Assembly: GCA_964368875.1 (NCBI GenBank)
Contig: CAYJDG010000001.1
Span: 1-64,000 of the forward strand
Direction: 5' to 3'
Length of the DNA: 64,000 nt
Origin: CAYJDG01 sp964368875
GTDB taxonomy: Bacteria > Pseudomonadota > Alphaproteobacteria > Micavibrionales > Micavibrionaceae
Part shown: positions 24,755 to 34,384 of the stretch, in pieces
Layout of the letters: each line of letters starts with the position of its first letter
Position numbering within the stretch: position 1 is the stretch's first letter
Notes under the pieces: model-generated
Told to the model about the DNA's origin: nothing
Seen by the model: only the letters and a program-made list of their open reading frames with translations
Database searches by the model: none
Translations under genes and position numbers: made by a program

Positions 24755-25600
24755 ATGAATAAGAATGTTCTCATAGTCCTCGCCGGCGGATTTTTAATCG
24801 CCTTGCTGGTCGCGATCATTGTACAGGCCAGCTTCGGCAGTAAAAAATCCGGGACCACCGAAGTCCTTGTGGCTGCAAAGACTCTGCCTGCGGGCTCTCC
24901 GGTAACCGACGACAATTTCAAATGGCAGGCTTGGCCGAAAGAATCTGTATTTGATGGCGCGATCGTGCGCGACAAGAATCAAAAAGTCACTGAAGCGGCA
25001 AAAGGCAAGCTGCGCCGTGAACTGAACGTCAATGAACCGTTGACCCAAGTCTCGCTGACTGCCGCCGGTAAAGGCAATCCGCTCGCGGCCTCAATGGATC
25101 CCGGCATGCGCGCTGTGGCCATCAAGGTCTCGGCTGAATCAATGGTTGGCGGATTTATCTCCCCGGGCGACCGTGTTGACGTGATCGTGACCTTTCAGGT
25201 GCGTCTCTCGGGTGAAGATAGCGAGGCCGCCGAAGAGCGCGTGAGCCGTCACGCCACGGAAACAGTTTTGGAAAATGTCCGGGTTATGGCCATCGACCAA
25301 TTATCTGCCAAAGAAGATAACAAAGCCAAGGTTGGCCGGACCGTCACGCTCGAAGTGAGCGCAAAGGGGGCGGAGAAGCTCTCGCTTGCCGCAGAGATGG
25401 GCGATCTTAGCCTGGCACTGCGCGCACTCGGTGATGAAACCTCGAGCCACGGCACCAAAGCCGGTGATTCCACGACCGATGTCGAGATGAGCTCGGTGCT
25501 GAGAGAAATTAGTGAAATCAAAAAGAATTCTAGCCCTAATGCGGGGATTGTGAGAATCTACAGTGGCGACATTGTAGAGAATATCACCGTCCGCCATTAG
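24755..25600 (+). CDS. cpaB: Flp pilus assembly protein CpaB (RcpC)
   Basis: 281 residues: one N-terminal membrane helix (6-27), then an SAF domain (VLVAAKTLPAGSPVTDDNFK; MDPGMRAVAIKVSAESMVGG; ISPGDRVDVIVT). CpaB is periplasmic and is thought to help assemble or gate the secretin pore. A 129-base gap from cpaA may contain a separate promoter. cpaC follows after 72 bases. Confidence 0.93.
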   Translation: MNKNVLIVLAGGFLIALLVAIIVQASFGSKKSGTTEVLVAAKTLPAGSPVTDDNFKWQAWPKESVFDGAIVRDKNQKVTEAAKGKLRRELNVNEPLTQVSLTAAGKGNPLAASMDPGMRAVAIKVSAESMVGGFISPGDRVDVIVTFQVRLSGEDSEAAEERVSRHATETVLENVRVMAIDQLSAKEDNKAKVGRTVTLEVSAKGAEKLSLAAEMGDLSLALRALGDETSSHGTKAGDSTTDVEMSSVLREISEIKKNSSPNAGIVRIYSGDIVENITVRH

Positions 25601-25672
25601 GCCCTTATGTTCAATGAGTGCGCCTTAAACTTCCTAGGTTGAGTTCCGACCGCTTCTGCAAGGACTATCAGT

Positions 25673-27307
25673 ATGACAGGTAATAAATTTTTCACCGCCC
25701 GGACTCTGTGCTCTGCACTCTGCGTCATGCTCGCGCTTGTCTTCGCCGCCAACCCAGTCATGGCCGCGAAAGAAACTCTACTCGACTCCGCCTCGCTCCA
25801 GCATCAGGCAGATCCAATTCTGCTTCTCACTATCGGCAAGGCCGAGATCGTGACTGTGCCCGGCGAGATTTCCGACATTCTCGTTGCCAATCCAAAAATT
25901 GCCGACGTGGTCGCCCTGCAAAGTGACAAGCTGTATGTCGTTGGCGCCAATCTTGGCGACACCAACATCATTGCAACTGACAAAGAAGGCAACATCCTCA
26001 AGCGTCTGAATGTCAGCGTCAATGTCGATACGGTCGCCATCGAAGAGATGGTCCATACGCTGTTTCCGAATGAAGATAACGTCAAAGTGCACATGATCGG
26101 CGATCAGGTTGCGCTGACTGGACTAGTTTCCAACCCGGCAGCTGCGCAGAAAATTTCCCGCATGGTCGCGGCCCATATGGGTGAAATTCAGAACAAAGAC
26201 GCCAAAGACGTTGATGAAATCATCGAGAACCTTCTCGAAGTACGTGGTGAGCAACAAGTCATGCTACGCGTGCGCATGCTTGAGATGTCACGCAGCGTGC
26301 TCAAAGAACTGGGTCTTGAGCCGAGCTCTAACCGTTATGTTCCTGGTGCTGTGACCAATGCCACCAATAGCAACGGCTTATCAGCGTTCCTCGGTGCGAC
26401 GACCCGGACTGGCCTGACCAAAGACCCGTTCGGGGTTGGCTCGATCCTGCTTGATACGGGCTTGAGCGGAATCGGTGAACTTGAACTCCTGATCAATGCT
26501 CTGCAAAGCGATAACCTTGCCAACGTTCTGGCCGAACCAAATCTGACGTCGGTCTCGGGCGAGCAGGCGGGCTTCCTCGCTGGTGGTGAATTCCCGGTTC
26601 CGGTTGGCCGTGACCGTGATGGCAATATCATCGTTGAATATAAAGAGTTCGGGGTTTCGCTGAACTTCAAACCGACCGTTCTGTCTGAAGACCGTATCAG
26701 CCTGCAGATGAACACCGAAGTGTCCTCGCTCAATCAGTCGCAGGGTATCACGCTCGCTGAAATTCAAATTCCAGGTCTGGATGTGCGCCGCGCGTCAACC
26801 ACAGTAGAAATCAACAGCGGTGGCACTTTGATGATGGCTGGTTTGCTGAAATCGGAATCGGTCAAAGGTCTGTCCGGCATTCCCGGCATCCGCGAAACGC
26901 CTGTGATCGGCGATCTGCTCTCCTCTGACAGCTTCAACCGTCAGGAAACTGAACTGGTTGTTCTTGTCACGCCATATCTCGTCCAGCCATTCGCCGATAA
27001 GGAACAGGCCGTGCCGGTCATGAAGCCGATCGATGAAAACGATCTGCTCGATCCGCAGCCGCCACCACCGCCTGCCGGTTTCCCATCGGTCGACGATCCG
27101 GTTCAACCATTGCAGAAATCTGACCTGACCCCGGGTATCGTTAAGCCTGAGCCGCTGGTGCAGCGTGCTGAGGCACCGAAAAGAAAGACTCTCAGCCCGA
27201 ACAGTCCGCTTGCCAAAGCCTTCTCCAAGAATATGAAGGACACCTATGGCGATAAAGCGGGGACGGTCGGCGCAGATAAACAAAGCTACGGCTATATGCT
27301 GGAATAG
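25673..27307 (+). CDS. cpaC: Tad secretin CpaC (RcpA)
   Basis: 544 residues. Signal peptide ends at VMAAKE; the N-terminal pilus-secretin domain (LLLTIGKAEIVTVPGEISDI, KLYVVGANLGDTNIIA) is followed by a BON-like segment (AIEEMVHTLFPNEDNVKVHM) and the secretin core (LANVLAEPNLTSVSGEQAGF; GTLMMAGLLKSESVKGLSGI; ETELVVLVTPYLVQP). It forms the outer-membrane channel for the Flp pilus. A Pro-rich C-terminal tail of about 90 residues follows the core. Confidence 0.95.
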   Translation: MTGNKFFTARTLCSALCVMLALVFAANPVMAAKETLLDSASLQHQADPILLLTIGKAEIVTVPGEISDILVANPKIADVVALQSDKLYVVGANLGDTNIIATDKEGNILKRLNVSVNVDTVAIEEMVHTLFPNEDNVKVHMIGDQVALTGLVSNPAAAQKISRMVAAHMGEIQNKDAKDVDEIIENLLEVRGEQQVMLRVRMLEMSRSVLKELGLEPSSNRYVPGAVTNATNSNGLSAFLGATTRTGLTKDPFGVGSILLDTGLSGIGELELLINALQSDNLANVLAEPNLTSVSGEQAGFLAGGEFPVPVGRDRDGNIIVEYKEFGVSLNFKPTVLSEDRISLQMNTEVSSLNQSQGITLAEIQIPGLDVRRASTTVEINSGGTLMMAGLLKSESVKGLSGIPGIRETPVIGDLLSSDSFNRQETELVVLVTPYLVQPFADKEQAVPVMKPIDENDLLDPQPPPPPAGFPSVDDPVQPLQKSDLTPGIVKPEPLVQRAEAPKRKTLSPNSPLAKAFSKNMKDTYGDKAGTVGADKQSYGYMLE

Positions 27308-27318
27308 GATAATCGATC

Positions 27319-27978
27319 ATGCAGTTTCGCACCTTAGCCCTTCTTGCCTCTGTCAGCCTGCTTGGCGCATGCCAGATGAATTCGCCGACCTGGGTCAACC
27401 AGAACCGGGTCGAAGTCCACGGCGAGCAGTTCACCGATACGTTTGAAACCAACAAGCTCAACGACGGGATGCTCCGTGCCATCGGCGTCAATTACTACCG
27501 CTATGGCAACGGCACGATGAACGTGGTTGTCGGGTATGATCCAAAATCGAAAGTAAACACTTCGGCCAAGGCAGCCAGAGAAGCCAGCCGGATTTCAGCA
27601 GAACTCAAGCGCAACGGCGTCAAGGATCTGAGCGTCCAGACCGTCTCGCTACCCGGTACGGGTGATGGTTCGCTGACGACAGTGACCTTCCCGGCGCTGG
27701 TCGCAAAAGCGCCATCCCGTTGTGGCACAATTCCCGGATATAATTCTCCGACAGCTGTCCCTATGTCCGCAGAAGAAGAAAATCATTACGAGTTGGGCTG
27801 TACCGTTGAAACACTGATGGCGAAACAAATAGCCCGTCCCGGCGACCTGCTCGGACGTCCCGGCTTCGAGACGAATGCTGATGGCCGCCGTCAGCAGACC
27901 GTCACATCGGATCGTGGTTATTACGACAATAAACCGAATGCGCCGCTCGAAGGCGAAACCTCGTCCAGTGTTGAATAA
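27319..27978 (+). CDS. cpaD: CpaD family pilus assembly lipoprotein
   Basis: 219 residues with lipobox LLGAC (Cys18). The body matches CpaD: KLNDGMLRAIGVNYYRYGNG, SAELKRNGVKDLSVQTVSLP, then a Cys pair region (SRCGTIPG; YELGCTVE) and RPGDLLGRPG. CpaD is an outer-membrane-associated partner, probably pilotin-like, of the CpaC secretin. It begins 11 bases after cpaC. Confidence 0.9.
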   Translation: MQFRTLALLASVSLLGACQMNSPTWVNQNRVEVHGEQFTDTFETNKLNDGMLRAIGVNYYRYGNGTMNVVVGYDPKSKVNTSAKAAREASRISAELKRNGVKDLSVQTVSLPGTGDGSLTTVTFPALVAKAPSRCGTIPGYNSPTAVPMSAEEENHYELGCTVETLMAKQIARPGDLLGRPGFETNADGRRQQTVTSDRGYYDNKPNAPLEGETSSSVE

Positions 27979-28071
27979 TCCCTCGTCTGGATTAACCTCT
28001 GCTTTATACTCCCTGCCTATAATAAAGACTGAAAAAGTCTAACCAATTCAGGGTACTTCTGGTTTTTTAAG

Positions 28072-29313
28072 ATGAGCGACTCCACCGGAGCCAATACGTC
28101 AGTTCTCCTCCCCGCCGCACGCGTGGGTCTGTATGTTCTCGATGCCGAGTTGCGCGAGGCTGCACGGGCCCTCGTGGGTGATTGGCGCTTTGCGCGCGTG
28201 ACCTTTGACATTCACGACGGTGATGTCGAAGACGCGATCAAAGCCTATCAGGGAGTCGAGTCTCCTGAACTTCTGGTGGTTGAAACCAGAACCATTGAAG
28301 ATGGATTTACCGAGCGCCTTGAAGTGCTCGCAGGAAATTGTTCGGACCATACGTCGGCGGTTGTCGTCGGCCCGGTCAATGATGTTTATCTCTACCGCAA
28401 ACTGATCGCCATGGGCGTGAGCGATTATCTCGTTCGCCCGATCCGCAAGGAAGTACTGGCCGAGGTTCTCGCCAAAGGTCTGATTGATAAATTCGGCAGC
28501 TCCGACAGCCGTCTGATTGCGTTTGTGGGATCGAAAGGCGGCACCGGAACGTCGACGCTGGCGCAGGCAACCGCGTGGGCGGTTTCGACCAGGCTTGATC
28601 AGAAGACGATTATTCTCGACGGAGCAGGTGGCACTTCCTATCTGAGTGTGGCGATGGGCACAGACCCGGTCACAACTCTTGCCGAAGCGGCCCGGGCTGC
28701 GGGTGGTACGGATCAGGATTCGTTCAAGCGCATGATCTATGCGTCGTCGGATAAATTATCGGTGCTGGCAAGTGGTGCCGATTCACTGCTAGATGATGCG
28801 ATTACGCCGGATGCATTCGAACATATCCTGACCAAGCTGATGGTGACCTACCCGGTCGTAATTGTCGATCTGTCAGGGTCTACGGCCTCGGTGAAGCGGA
28901 TGGTGATGCACAAGGCTCATGAAGTCGTGATTGTCTCAACACCCACATTGCCATCGCTGCGCAGCGCCCGCTCGCTTTTGCATGAGATCAAGGATGTGCG
29001 CGGCGGCTCGGAAAAAGAAATCGAACTGGTCGTCAATATGAAGGACCAGGCACCGAACCTTGAAGTGGCGCTTTCGGATATCACTGCGGCGCTTGGGCGT
29101 AAGCCTGTACTGACGGTTCCGTTTTTGCCGAAGGTGTTCGCCACGGCGGAAACGCATAACCGTAAACTTGGCGAAGTTTCCGGAGCAGAAGACATAGTCA
29201 GCGGTCTCGTTACCTTGGCGCGCAAAGTCATTCATGTCGATGATGCAGCACCAGTTGCGGATCGCAGCGAAGGCCGTCTGAGTGGCCTGCTTGGAAAATT
29301 CAAAGCGAAATAG
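28072..29313 (+). CDS. cpaE: Pilus assembly ATPase CpaE (TadZ)
   Basis: 413 residues: an N-terminal receiver-like domain (about 17-140) that lacks a clear phospho-acceptor pattern, then a ParA/MinD-type ATPase beginning FVGSKGGTGTSTLAQA, a deviant Walker A, with TYPVVIVDLSGST as the Walker B strand. CpaE/TadZ marks the cell pole and recruits Tad machinery. It is spaced 3 bases from cpaF, so the two are cotranslated. Confidence 0.93.
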   Translation: MSDSTGANTSVLLPAARVGLYVLDAELREAARALVGDWRFARVTFDIHDGDVEDAIKAYQGVESPELLVVETRTIEDGFTERLEVLAGNCSDHTSAVVVGPVNDVYLYRKLIAMGVSDYLVRPIRKEVLAEVLAKGLIDKFGSSDSRLIAFVGSKGGTGTSTLAQATAWAVSTRLDQKTIILDGAGGTSYLSVAMGTDPVTTLAEAARAAGGTDQDSFKRMIYASSDKLSVLASGADSLLDDAITPDAFEHILTKLMVTYPVVIVDLSGSTASVKRMVMHKAHEVVIVSTPTLPSLRSARSLLHEIKDVRGGSEKEIELVVNMKDQAPNLEVALSDITAALGRKPVLTVPFLPKVFATAETHNRKLGEVSGAEDIVSGLVTLARKVIHVDDAAPVADRSEGRLSGLLGKFKAK

Positions 29314-29316
29314 ATC

Positions 29317-30837
29317 ATGGGATTTGGCAAGAAATCAGGTGGTGGGAACGGCGGGTCAGTTAGCCCCGCTCCAGTGCAGGCGGCTCCAGCCGTGGTGCTG
29401 AAGGCGGTTGCGCCTGCGCCAGCTGAAACGCCTAAACCTGCAAGTTTATCAAGTGGCCCAGCGGCAGTTGCGCCAGAAGCCCCTAAAAAGTCAATCGATG
29501 CGGATCTGCTGCAGCATAATGATGACGGCCTCCCGCCGCCGCCTTCTGACTCCGATAATATGACGGCGCTACGCCTGCAGCGTGCACGTAACCGGATCTG
29601 GGCCGACCTGCGCGACGGGATTGATCTGAAAGCGCTCGCCCGCATGGACGGCAAAGCCGCCCGCGAAGAGGTGCGCACCGCCGTTGAAGAAATCGCCCGC
29701 TTTCGAAATCTGGATCTCACGCCCAATGAGCTCGCGCAGATTGCCAAAGAATGCGGCGATGACATGCTGGGTTACGGTCCGCTCGAAATTCTGCTCGCCG
29801 AAGACGGCATCGCTGATATCATGATCAACGGTCCCGATGTCGTTTATGTCGAACGTAAAGGGAAGATTCAGCGCACCGATATTAAATTCCGCGACAACCA
29901 GCATCTGGTGACGATCTGTCAGCGGATCGTGGGTGCGATTGGCCGCCGCGTCGATGAAGCCTCGCCGATTTGTGATGCGCGTTTGCCGGATGGTAGCCGT
30001 GTCAACGTCATCATCCCGCCGCTCGCCGTTGATGGCGCGTGCATGACCATTCGTAAATTTACCAAAGATAAACTCACCCTCGAAAAACTTCTCGAATTCG
30101 GGGCGATGACACCCTCTTGCGCCAAGCTGATTATGGCGATTGGCCGTTCACGCGTGAATACGCTGATCTCTGGCGGTACGGGTTCCGGTAAAACGACGAT
30201 GCTGAACTGTCTGACGCGGTATATCGAACCCGGTGAGCGGATCGTGACCTGTGAAGATGCCTGTGAACTGCAATTGCAACAGCCGCACGTCGTACGCCTT
30301 GAAACGCGCCCCGCCAACCTTGAAGGCGTCGGTGAAGTAACGATGCGCGATCTGGTCAAAAACTGTCTGCGGATGCGCCCTGAACGCATCATCGTCGGTG
30401 AGGTCCGGGGACCGGAAGCCTTCGATCTTCTACAAGCGATGAACACGGGTCACGATGGCTCGATGGGGACGGTCCACGCCAACAACCCGCGCGAAGCGAT
30501 CTCCCGTATGGAAAACATGATTGCCATGGGTGGGTTTAACATCCCGATCCTTGCGATCCGCGAACAGATTTCATCTGCGGTGAGCGTTATCATTCAGGTG
30601 CAGCGTCTGCGCGACGGTTCGCGTAAAGTCACCCATGTTTCTGAAATCACGGGTATGGAGGGCGAAGTCGTCACCATGCAGGATCTTTTCCATCTGGAAA
30701 TTCTCGGCGAAGACCAGAACGGCAAGCTTGTCACCAAACTTCAGTCTTCGGGTCTGCGGCCTAAATTCTACGATCAGGCCCGCGCCTATGGTGTCGAGCA
30801 GCTCGTGCTGGACGCGATGGAAGAAGCATACGGCTAA
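29317..30837 (+). CDS. cpaF: Secretion ATPase CpaF (TadA)
   Basis: 506 residues. A 65-residue Ala/Pro-rich leader precedes the type II/IV secretion ATPase: DGIADIMINGPDVVYVERKG, Walker A ISGGTGSGKTTMLN (near 286-293), Walker B MRPERIIVGEVRGPEAFDLL and the His box GTVHANNPREAISRMENM. This hexameric motor drives Flp pilus extension and, in Caulobacter, retraction as well. It sits between cpaE and tadB. Confidence 0.97.
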   Translation: MGFGKKSGGGNGGSVSPAPVQAAPAVVLKAVAPAPAETPKPASLSSGPAAVAPEAPKKSIDADLLQHNDDGLPPPPSDSDNMTALRLQRARNRIWADLRDGIDLKALARMDGKAAREEVRTAVEEIARFRNLDLTPNELAQIAKECGDDMLGYGPLEILLAEDGIADIMINGPDVVYVERKGKIQRTDIKFRDNQHLVTICQRIVGAIGRRVDEASPICDARLPDGSRVNVIIPPLAVDGACMTIRKFTKDKLTLEKLLEFGAMTPSCAKLIMAIGRSRVNTLISGGTGSGKTTMLNCLTRYIEPGERIVTCEDACELQLQQPHVVRLETRPANLEGVGEVTMRDLVKNCLRMRPERIIVGEVRGPEAFDLLQAMNTGHDGSMGTVHANNPREAISRMENMIAMGGFNIPILAIREQISSAVSVIIQVQRLRDGSRKVTHVSEITGMEGEVVTMQDLFHLEILGEDQNGKLVTKLQSSGLRPKFYDQARAYGVEQLVLDAMEEAYG

Positions 30838-30846
30838 GGTATAACC

Positions 30847-31827
30847 ATGTCTCAAGAAGCCATCATAGGATTAGGGATTCTGGCGGTCGCCATTGCCTTT
30901 GGCATGATGGCGTATTTTCTCATGTCCAACCGCCGCGCCCTGCAGAAACGCACACTGTCGATTATATCGGGGCAGTCGAGCGGGCCGGTGTCAGAGTCAA
31001 CCAGTGATGCCCGCGACCGCCGCCGCGCCGATATGGCGAAGAAACTGCAACAATCCGGCGATGGCAACAAGGTCAAGAAAAAGGGCGGTCTGCGTGAGCG
31101 GCTGAACATGGCCGGTATGGATAAGGTCAGCATCAAGCAATACTGGGTTTATTCAGCGATTTTCGGATTGGTCATGACGTTGCTTTGCATGATGATGGGG
31201 CAGGCGAAAATTATTGTGTTGCTGATTGGCCTGACCTCGTTCCTTGGGTTACCCCGTCTTTTTATCAAAATGAAAATTGCGCGCCGCCAGAAAAGATTCC
31301 TTGAGGACTTTGCTGATGCGCTGGAGTCGATCGTGCGTCTTCTGAAAGCCGGTATGCCGGTTGGTGAAGCCATCACCATGGTCGCCCGTGAATTCAGCGG
31401 CCCGGTCGGCGAAGAAATGGCCAAGGTTTATGACGAACAAAAAATCGGTATTCCCCTTGGCGAAGCGTGCCAGAAGGCCGCCGAGCGCATGCCAATCACC
31501 GAGATGCAAATGTTCGCAACCGGCATCACGATTCAGCAGCAGACCGGATCGAGCCTGTCTGAAATCCTCACCAACCTCGCGCGGGTTATCCGGGCGCGGT
31601 TCCGTCTGAAGCGAAAAGTTCAGGCGCTGTCGTCCGAAGCCAAAGCATCGGCAATGATCATCGGGGCGCTGCCGGTCGTGGTTGCCGGCGGCCTTTATGC
31701 GATCAATCCGGCCTATATGGAGCCGCTGTTTTTTACGTTCAAAGGTAAATGCTATCTGAGTGGTGCGATTGGCTGGATGCTGATAGGCATCCTCGTGATG
31801 CGTCAGATGATCAACTTCAAGGTTTAG
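30847..31827 (+). CDS. tadB: Tad inner-membrane platform protein TadB
   Basis: 326 residues of the T2SS-F family: membrane helices at about 5-27, 100-140 and two at the C-terminus, with the soluble GspF core RFLEDFADALESIVRLLKAG and ATGITIQQQTGSSLSEILTN. With TadC it forms the platform that couples the CpaF motor to pilin. It follows cpaF by 9 bases. Confidence 0.94.
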   Translation: MSQEAIIGLGILAVAIAFGMMAYFLMSNRRALQKRTLSIISGQSSGPVSESTSDARDRRRADMAKKLQQSGDGNKVKKKGGLRERLNMAGMDKVSIKQYWVYSAIFGLVMTLLCMMMGQAKIIVLLIGLTSFLGLPRLFIKMKIARRQKRFLEDFADALESIVRLLKAGMPVGEAITMVAREFSGPVGEEMAKVYDEQKIGIPLGEACQKAAERMPITEMQMFATGITIQQQTGSSLSEILTNLARVIRARFRLKRKVQALSSEAKASAMIIGALPVVVAGGLYAINPAYMEPLFFTFKGKCYLSGAIGWMLIGILVMRQMINFKV

Positions 31828-31830
31828 ACC

Positions 31831-32799
31831 ATGTTTTCTGAAGACATCGACCGTATGATTATTCTGGTGGTCAGCTCGCTGGCCGCGATGCTTTCATTTA
31901 TGGCGGTCGCATTGCCGTTGCTTAATCGCACTGAGAAGAAAGAGCGTTTCAAGAACGTCATCGAGAAAAAACGCAAAGCCTTGTTCGAGCAGGCCAAGGA
32001 AAATATGAGCCGCCGTGTGATCGAGCCGGACAAGGCTTTGTCCGCCCGTGAATCGCTGGTGTTCTTTTATAAGGTTCAGCAGCTCTTCGGAAAACTTGGT
32101 GAAGATGCACGCGATCAGATGCTGCAGGCGGGGATCCGCGATCCGAAAGCTCCGTTTAAATATCTGATTGCAAGGGGTGTTATCCCTGTGGTGCTGATAC
32201 TGTTTACCTGGCTGGTGATGGCCAAGGGCGACCGGGAGTTCGAGCATTCGACCATCGTCATTTCGGTTGCCTGTATGGGCCTCGCCGGATTTTTTCTGCC
32301 GCGCATTTTGCTCAAGAACCACATCATCAAACGCCAGCAGGAAATCAATCTGACCTTCCCGGATTCTCTCGACATGATGCTGATCTGCGTGCAGGGCGGG
32401 ATCGGTCTTGAGCAGACCATTCACCGTGTTTCGGAAGAGATTGCCGAACATTCCCCCATTCTTGCCGAAGAGCTTGGAATTTTGAGCGCCGAGATGGGCA
32501 TGCTCAATGACCGCCGTGCAGCCCTGCAGGATTTCGCACGCCGCGTCGGCAGCGGCTCGGCTAAGTCCTTTGCCACGACAATCATTCAGGCCGAGCAATA
32601 TGGGACGTCAGTGTCGGGTGCGATGCGCGTGATCGGTGATGAACTGCGCGATCAGCGGATGGCCGAGGCCGAACGCAAGGCCGCGTCTCTGCCGCCCAAA
32701 CTGACCGTGCCGATGATCCTGTTCTTTATGCCCGCACTCTTCATCGTCATCCTGACGCCTGCTTTCCTGAAAGCAGCTGAGGCCGGAGTGGGGCAATAA
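31831..32799 (+). CDS. tadC: Tad inner-membrane platform protein TadC
   Basis: 322 residues, T2SS-F family, paralogue of TadB and 3 bases downstream of it. The GspF core reads FPDSLDMMLICVQGGIGLEQ and IIQAEQYGTSVSGAMRVIGD, with membrane helices at about 8-28, 110-155 and 290-312. It closes the plus-strand cpa/tad operon, which ends in a strong terminator one base after the stop. Confidence 0.94.
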   Translation: MFSEDIDRMIILVVSSLAAMLSFMAVALPLLNRTEKKERFKNVIEKKRKALFEQAKENMSRRVIEPDKALSARESLVFFYKVQQLFGKLGEDARDQMLQAGIRDPKAPFKYLIARGVIPVVLILFTWLVMAKGDREFEHSTIVISVACMGLAGFFLPRILLKNHIIKRQQEINLTFPDSLDMMLICVQGGIGLEQTIHRVSEEIAEHSPILAEELGILSAEMGMLNDRRAALQDFARRVGSGSAKSFATTIIQAEQYGTSVSGAMRVIGDELRDQRMAEAERKAASLPPKLTVPMILFFMPALFIVILTPAFLKAAEAGVGQ

Positions 32800-32800
32800 A

Positions 32801-32830
32801 AAAAGCCGCAGACTTAAGCTGCGGCTTTTT
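32801..32830. terminator. Bidirectional intrinsic terminator between tadC and tadD
   Basis: AGCCGCAG (32804-32811) pairs with CTGCGGCT (32819-32826), flanked by an A-tract on the left and a T-run on the right, so it works in both directions. It separates the convergent tadC and tadD. Confidence 0.9.
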
Positions 32831-32846
32831 GTGATCTCTTGAAAAT

Positions 32847-33548
32847 CTAGTGCGTCTTCGGTGTATACGCGGCCGGCTCGTTCAGAGTGCGAATGATCCG
32901 GATATTGCGCTCGATTTCGACCCGGCTTGGGTCTTTTTTCTTCGCGGCATAGAGCATTTCCAGTGCCTTGTCAGTCTGGCCTTGCGCGGCAAGGTTCAGC
33001 GCGAGGTTGTTCATGACCGGCACGGCGTCGCCTTTCCACATGGAGAGAGCCTTTTCAAAGGCGGTCTGCGCTTCGGGATGCTTTTGTTCAGCATCGAGCG
33101 CGATACCAAGGATATGCCAGGCGCGGTAGTTGTTATTGTCAGCCTTGATGGCCTTACGGGCGGCGGTCTCAGAACCTGCAAAGTTACCGGTCTCAAGATA
33201 GAGGGCGGCCTGTTCAGTGAAGGCGAGGCTTGGCGCATCGCTCTTGCGGGTGATCTTGTCGAGAACCAGTTTGGATTTCTTGATATCGCCGCTTTCGCGC
33301 AAGACCTTGGCGAAACGGGCCGCGACCAGCGGGTCATCCGGGTTGGCATTGTAAAGACGCTCGACGGTGGTGAAGCTCTCGCGCTTCTCCCCGTACAGGC
33401 TCGACTGATCGCTCGGGATCGCCTGGCCGGACATCGTGGTGGTTGGAGGGGCGGTTGTGCCGTCGCCCGAACAGGCGGTCAAAGACAGAGCGGCAGTGCA
33501 GGACAGAAGTACCAAAGCCAGGCGGCGGTATGATCCGGATACAGTCAT
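32847..33548 (-). CDS. tadD: TadD-like TPR lipoprotein
   Basis: 233 residues. Signal peptide with lipobox SLTAC (Cys26), then tetratricopeptide repeats (FTTVERLYNANPDDPLVAAR; NYRAWHILGIALDAEQKHPE; PVMNNLALNLAAQGQTDKAL). TadD is an outer-membrane lipoprotein of the Tad system, probably helping secretin assembly. Here it is on the opposite strand, convergent with tadC, and follows the secretin-N-domain gene by 25 bases. Confidence 0.9.
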   Translation of the reverse strand: MTVSGSYRRLALVLLSCTAALSLTACSGDGTTAPPTTTMSGQAIPSDQSSLYGEKRESFTTVERLYNANPDDPLVAARFAKVLRESGDIKKSKLVLDKITRKSDAPSLAFTEQAALYLETGNFAGSETAARKAIKADNNNYRAWHILGIALDAEQKHPEAQTAFEKALSMWKGDAVPVMNNLALNLAAQGQTDKALEMLYAAKKKDPSRVEIERNIRIIRTLNEPAAYTPKTH

Positions 33549-33573
33549 GATATTCCTCGGTAACCCTTATAGC

Positions 33574-34335
33574 TTATTGTTCAAGCGTATCGGGAGGAGG
33601 AGAGTCATCCTGCTGGTTGCCCTGAGGTTCGTCCTTCTTGCTTTCGCGGTAGTTCGGCGCTTCGTCAGGGACGCTCGGGGAGGATTTTTTCTCATCCTGC
33701 GATACACTGACTTCATGGCACATATCGGGGCAGTAGTAAACGCTGTACTCTTTACAGCCATCGGCCCCGTTCACACAGGCCCGGCGGATGCGGATATATT
33801 CGTTCTTAGGCGACCCGACGATCACGTGGCGCTGCATGATAATCTTGCCCTCGCTGTCGAGCGCCTTGAAATAGGTCGATCCGGGCTGTTTTGGGATCAG
33901 AATCAGGGTCCGGTTGGTGTCCGGGACAACCCGCAGGTTCTTGTCGCTGCCGACCAGAATGTTGACGGCGTCGCGGTCAAGCTGGATCACTTCGGCCTTG
34001 TCAGAGGTAATGCGGAGCGGCGGTGTTTCTTCAGAGTCCTGCCGGGTCAGGGCCGTATCGGTGGCCATCTGGTCGTGCATGGCAGGAACAATATCAGACG
34101 ACGTGGTTTCAGCCGGAATCAGGCGGGGCGGCAGGGTTTCGGTCTGAGGTGTGGCTGCCGGGGCGGCGGTAACCGGCGTGGCAACGACATCGGTCGTTTC
34201 CCCGGCCGTTGGCTCGATGGTGTTCAGCCCGCGCGCGCCTGCGGCTGGCTGGTTGGTCATGAGTTCATAGCCGATCAGCGGCACAGCCAGAAAACAGCCC
34301 AGTGCGGCAGCAAGCAGGAGAGGAGATTTCTTCAT
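33574..34335 (-). CDS. Stand-alone secretin N-domain-like periplasmic protein (Tad accessory)
   Basis: 253 residues: N-terminal membrane/signal segment (about 4-24), 75 residues of Pro/Thr/Ala-rich linker, then a domain (about 110-190) like the pilus-secretin N-terminal domain (AEVIQLDRDAVNILVGSDKN; TLILIPKQPGSTYFKALDSE), then two Cys pairs (IRRACVNGADGCKEY; YYCPDMCHEV) and a charged tail. It is transcribed ahead of tadD. It has no secretin beta-barrel, so it may dock to CpaC or shape the periplasmic channel; that is inference. Confidence 0.75.
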   Translation of the reverse strand: MKKSPLLLAAALGCFLAVPLIGYELMTNQPAAGARGLNTIEPTAGETTDVVATPVTAAPAATPQTETLPPRLIPAETTSSDIVPAMHDQMATDTALTRQDSEETPPLRITSDKAEVIQLDRDAVNILVGSDKNLRVVPDTNRTLILIPKQPGSTYFKALDSEGKIIMQRHVIVGSPKNEYIRIRRACVNGADGCKEYSVYYCPDMCHEVSVSQDEKKSSPSVPDEAPNYRESKKDEPQGNQQDDSPPPDTLEQ

Positions 34336-34384
34336 CCGTAAACCCTAGAAAAGGTGGAGACGCTCCCGGGATGGGAGACAGTGA

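Noticed and set aside
33436..34341. 301-codon plus-strand frame across tadD and the secretin-N gene
   Set aside because: Spans two real minus-strand genes and their spacer; no motif.
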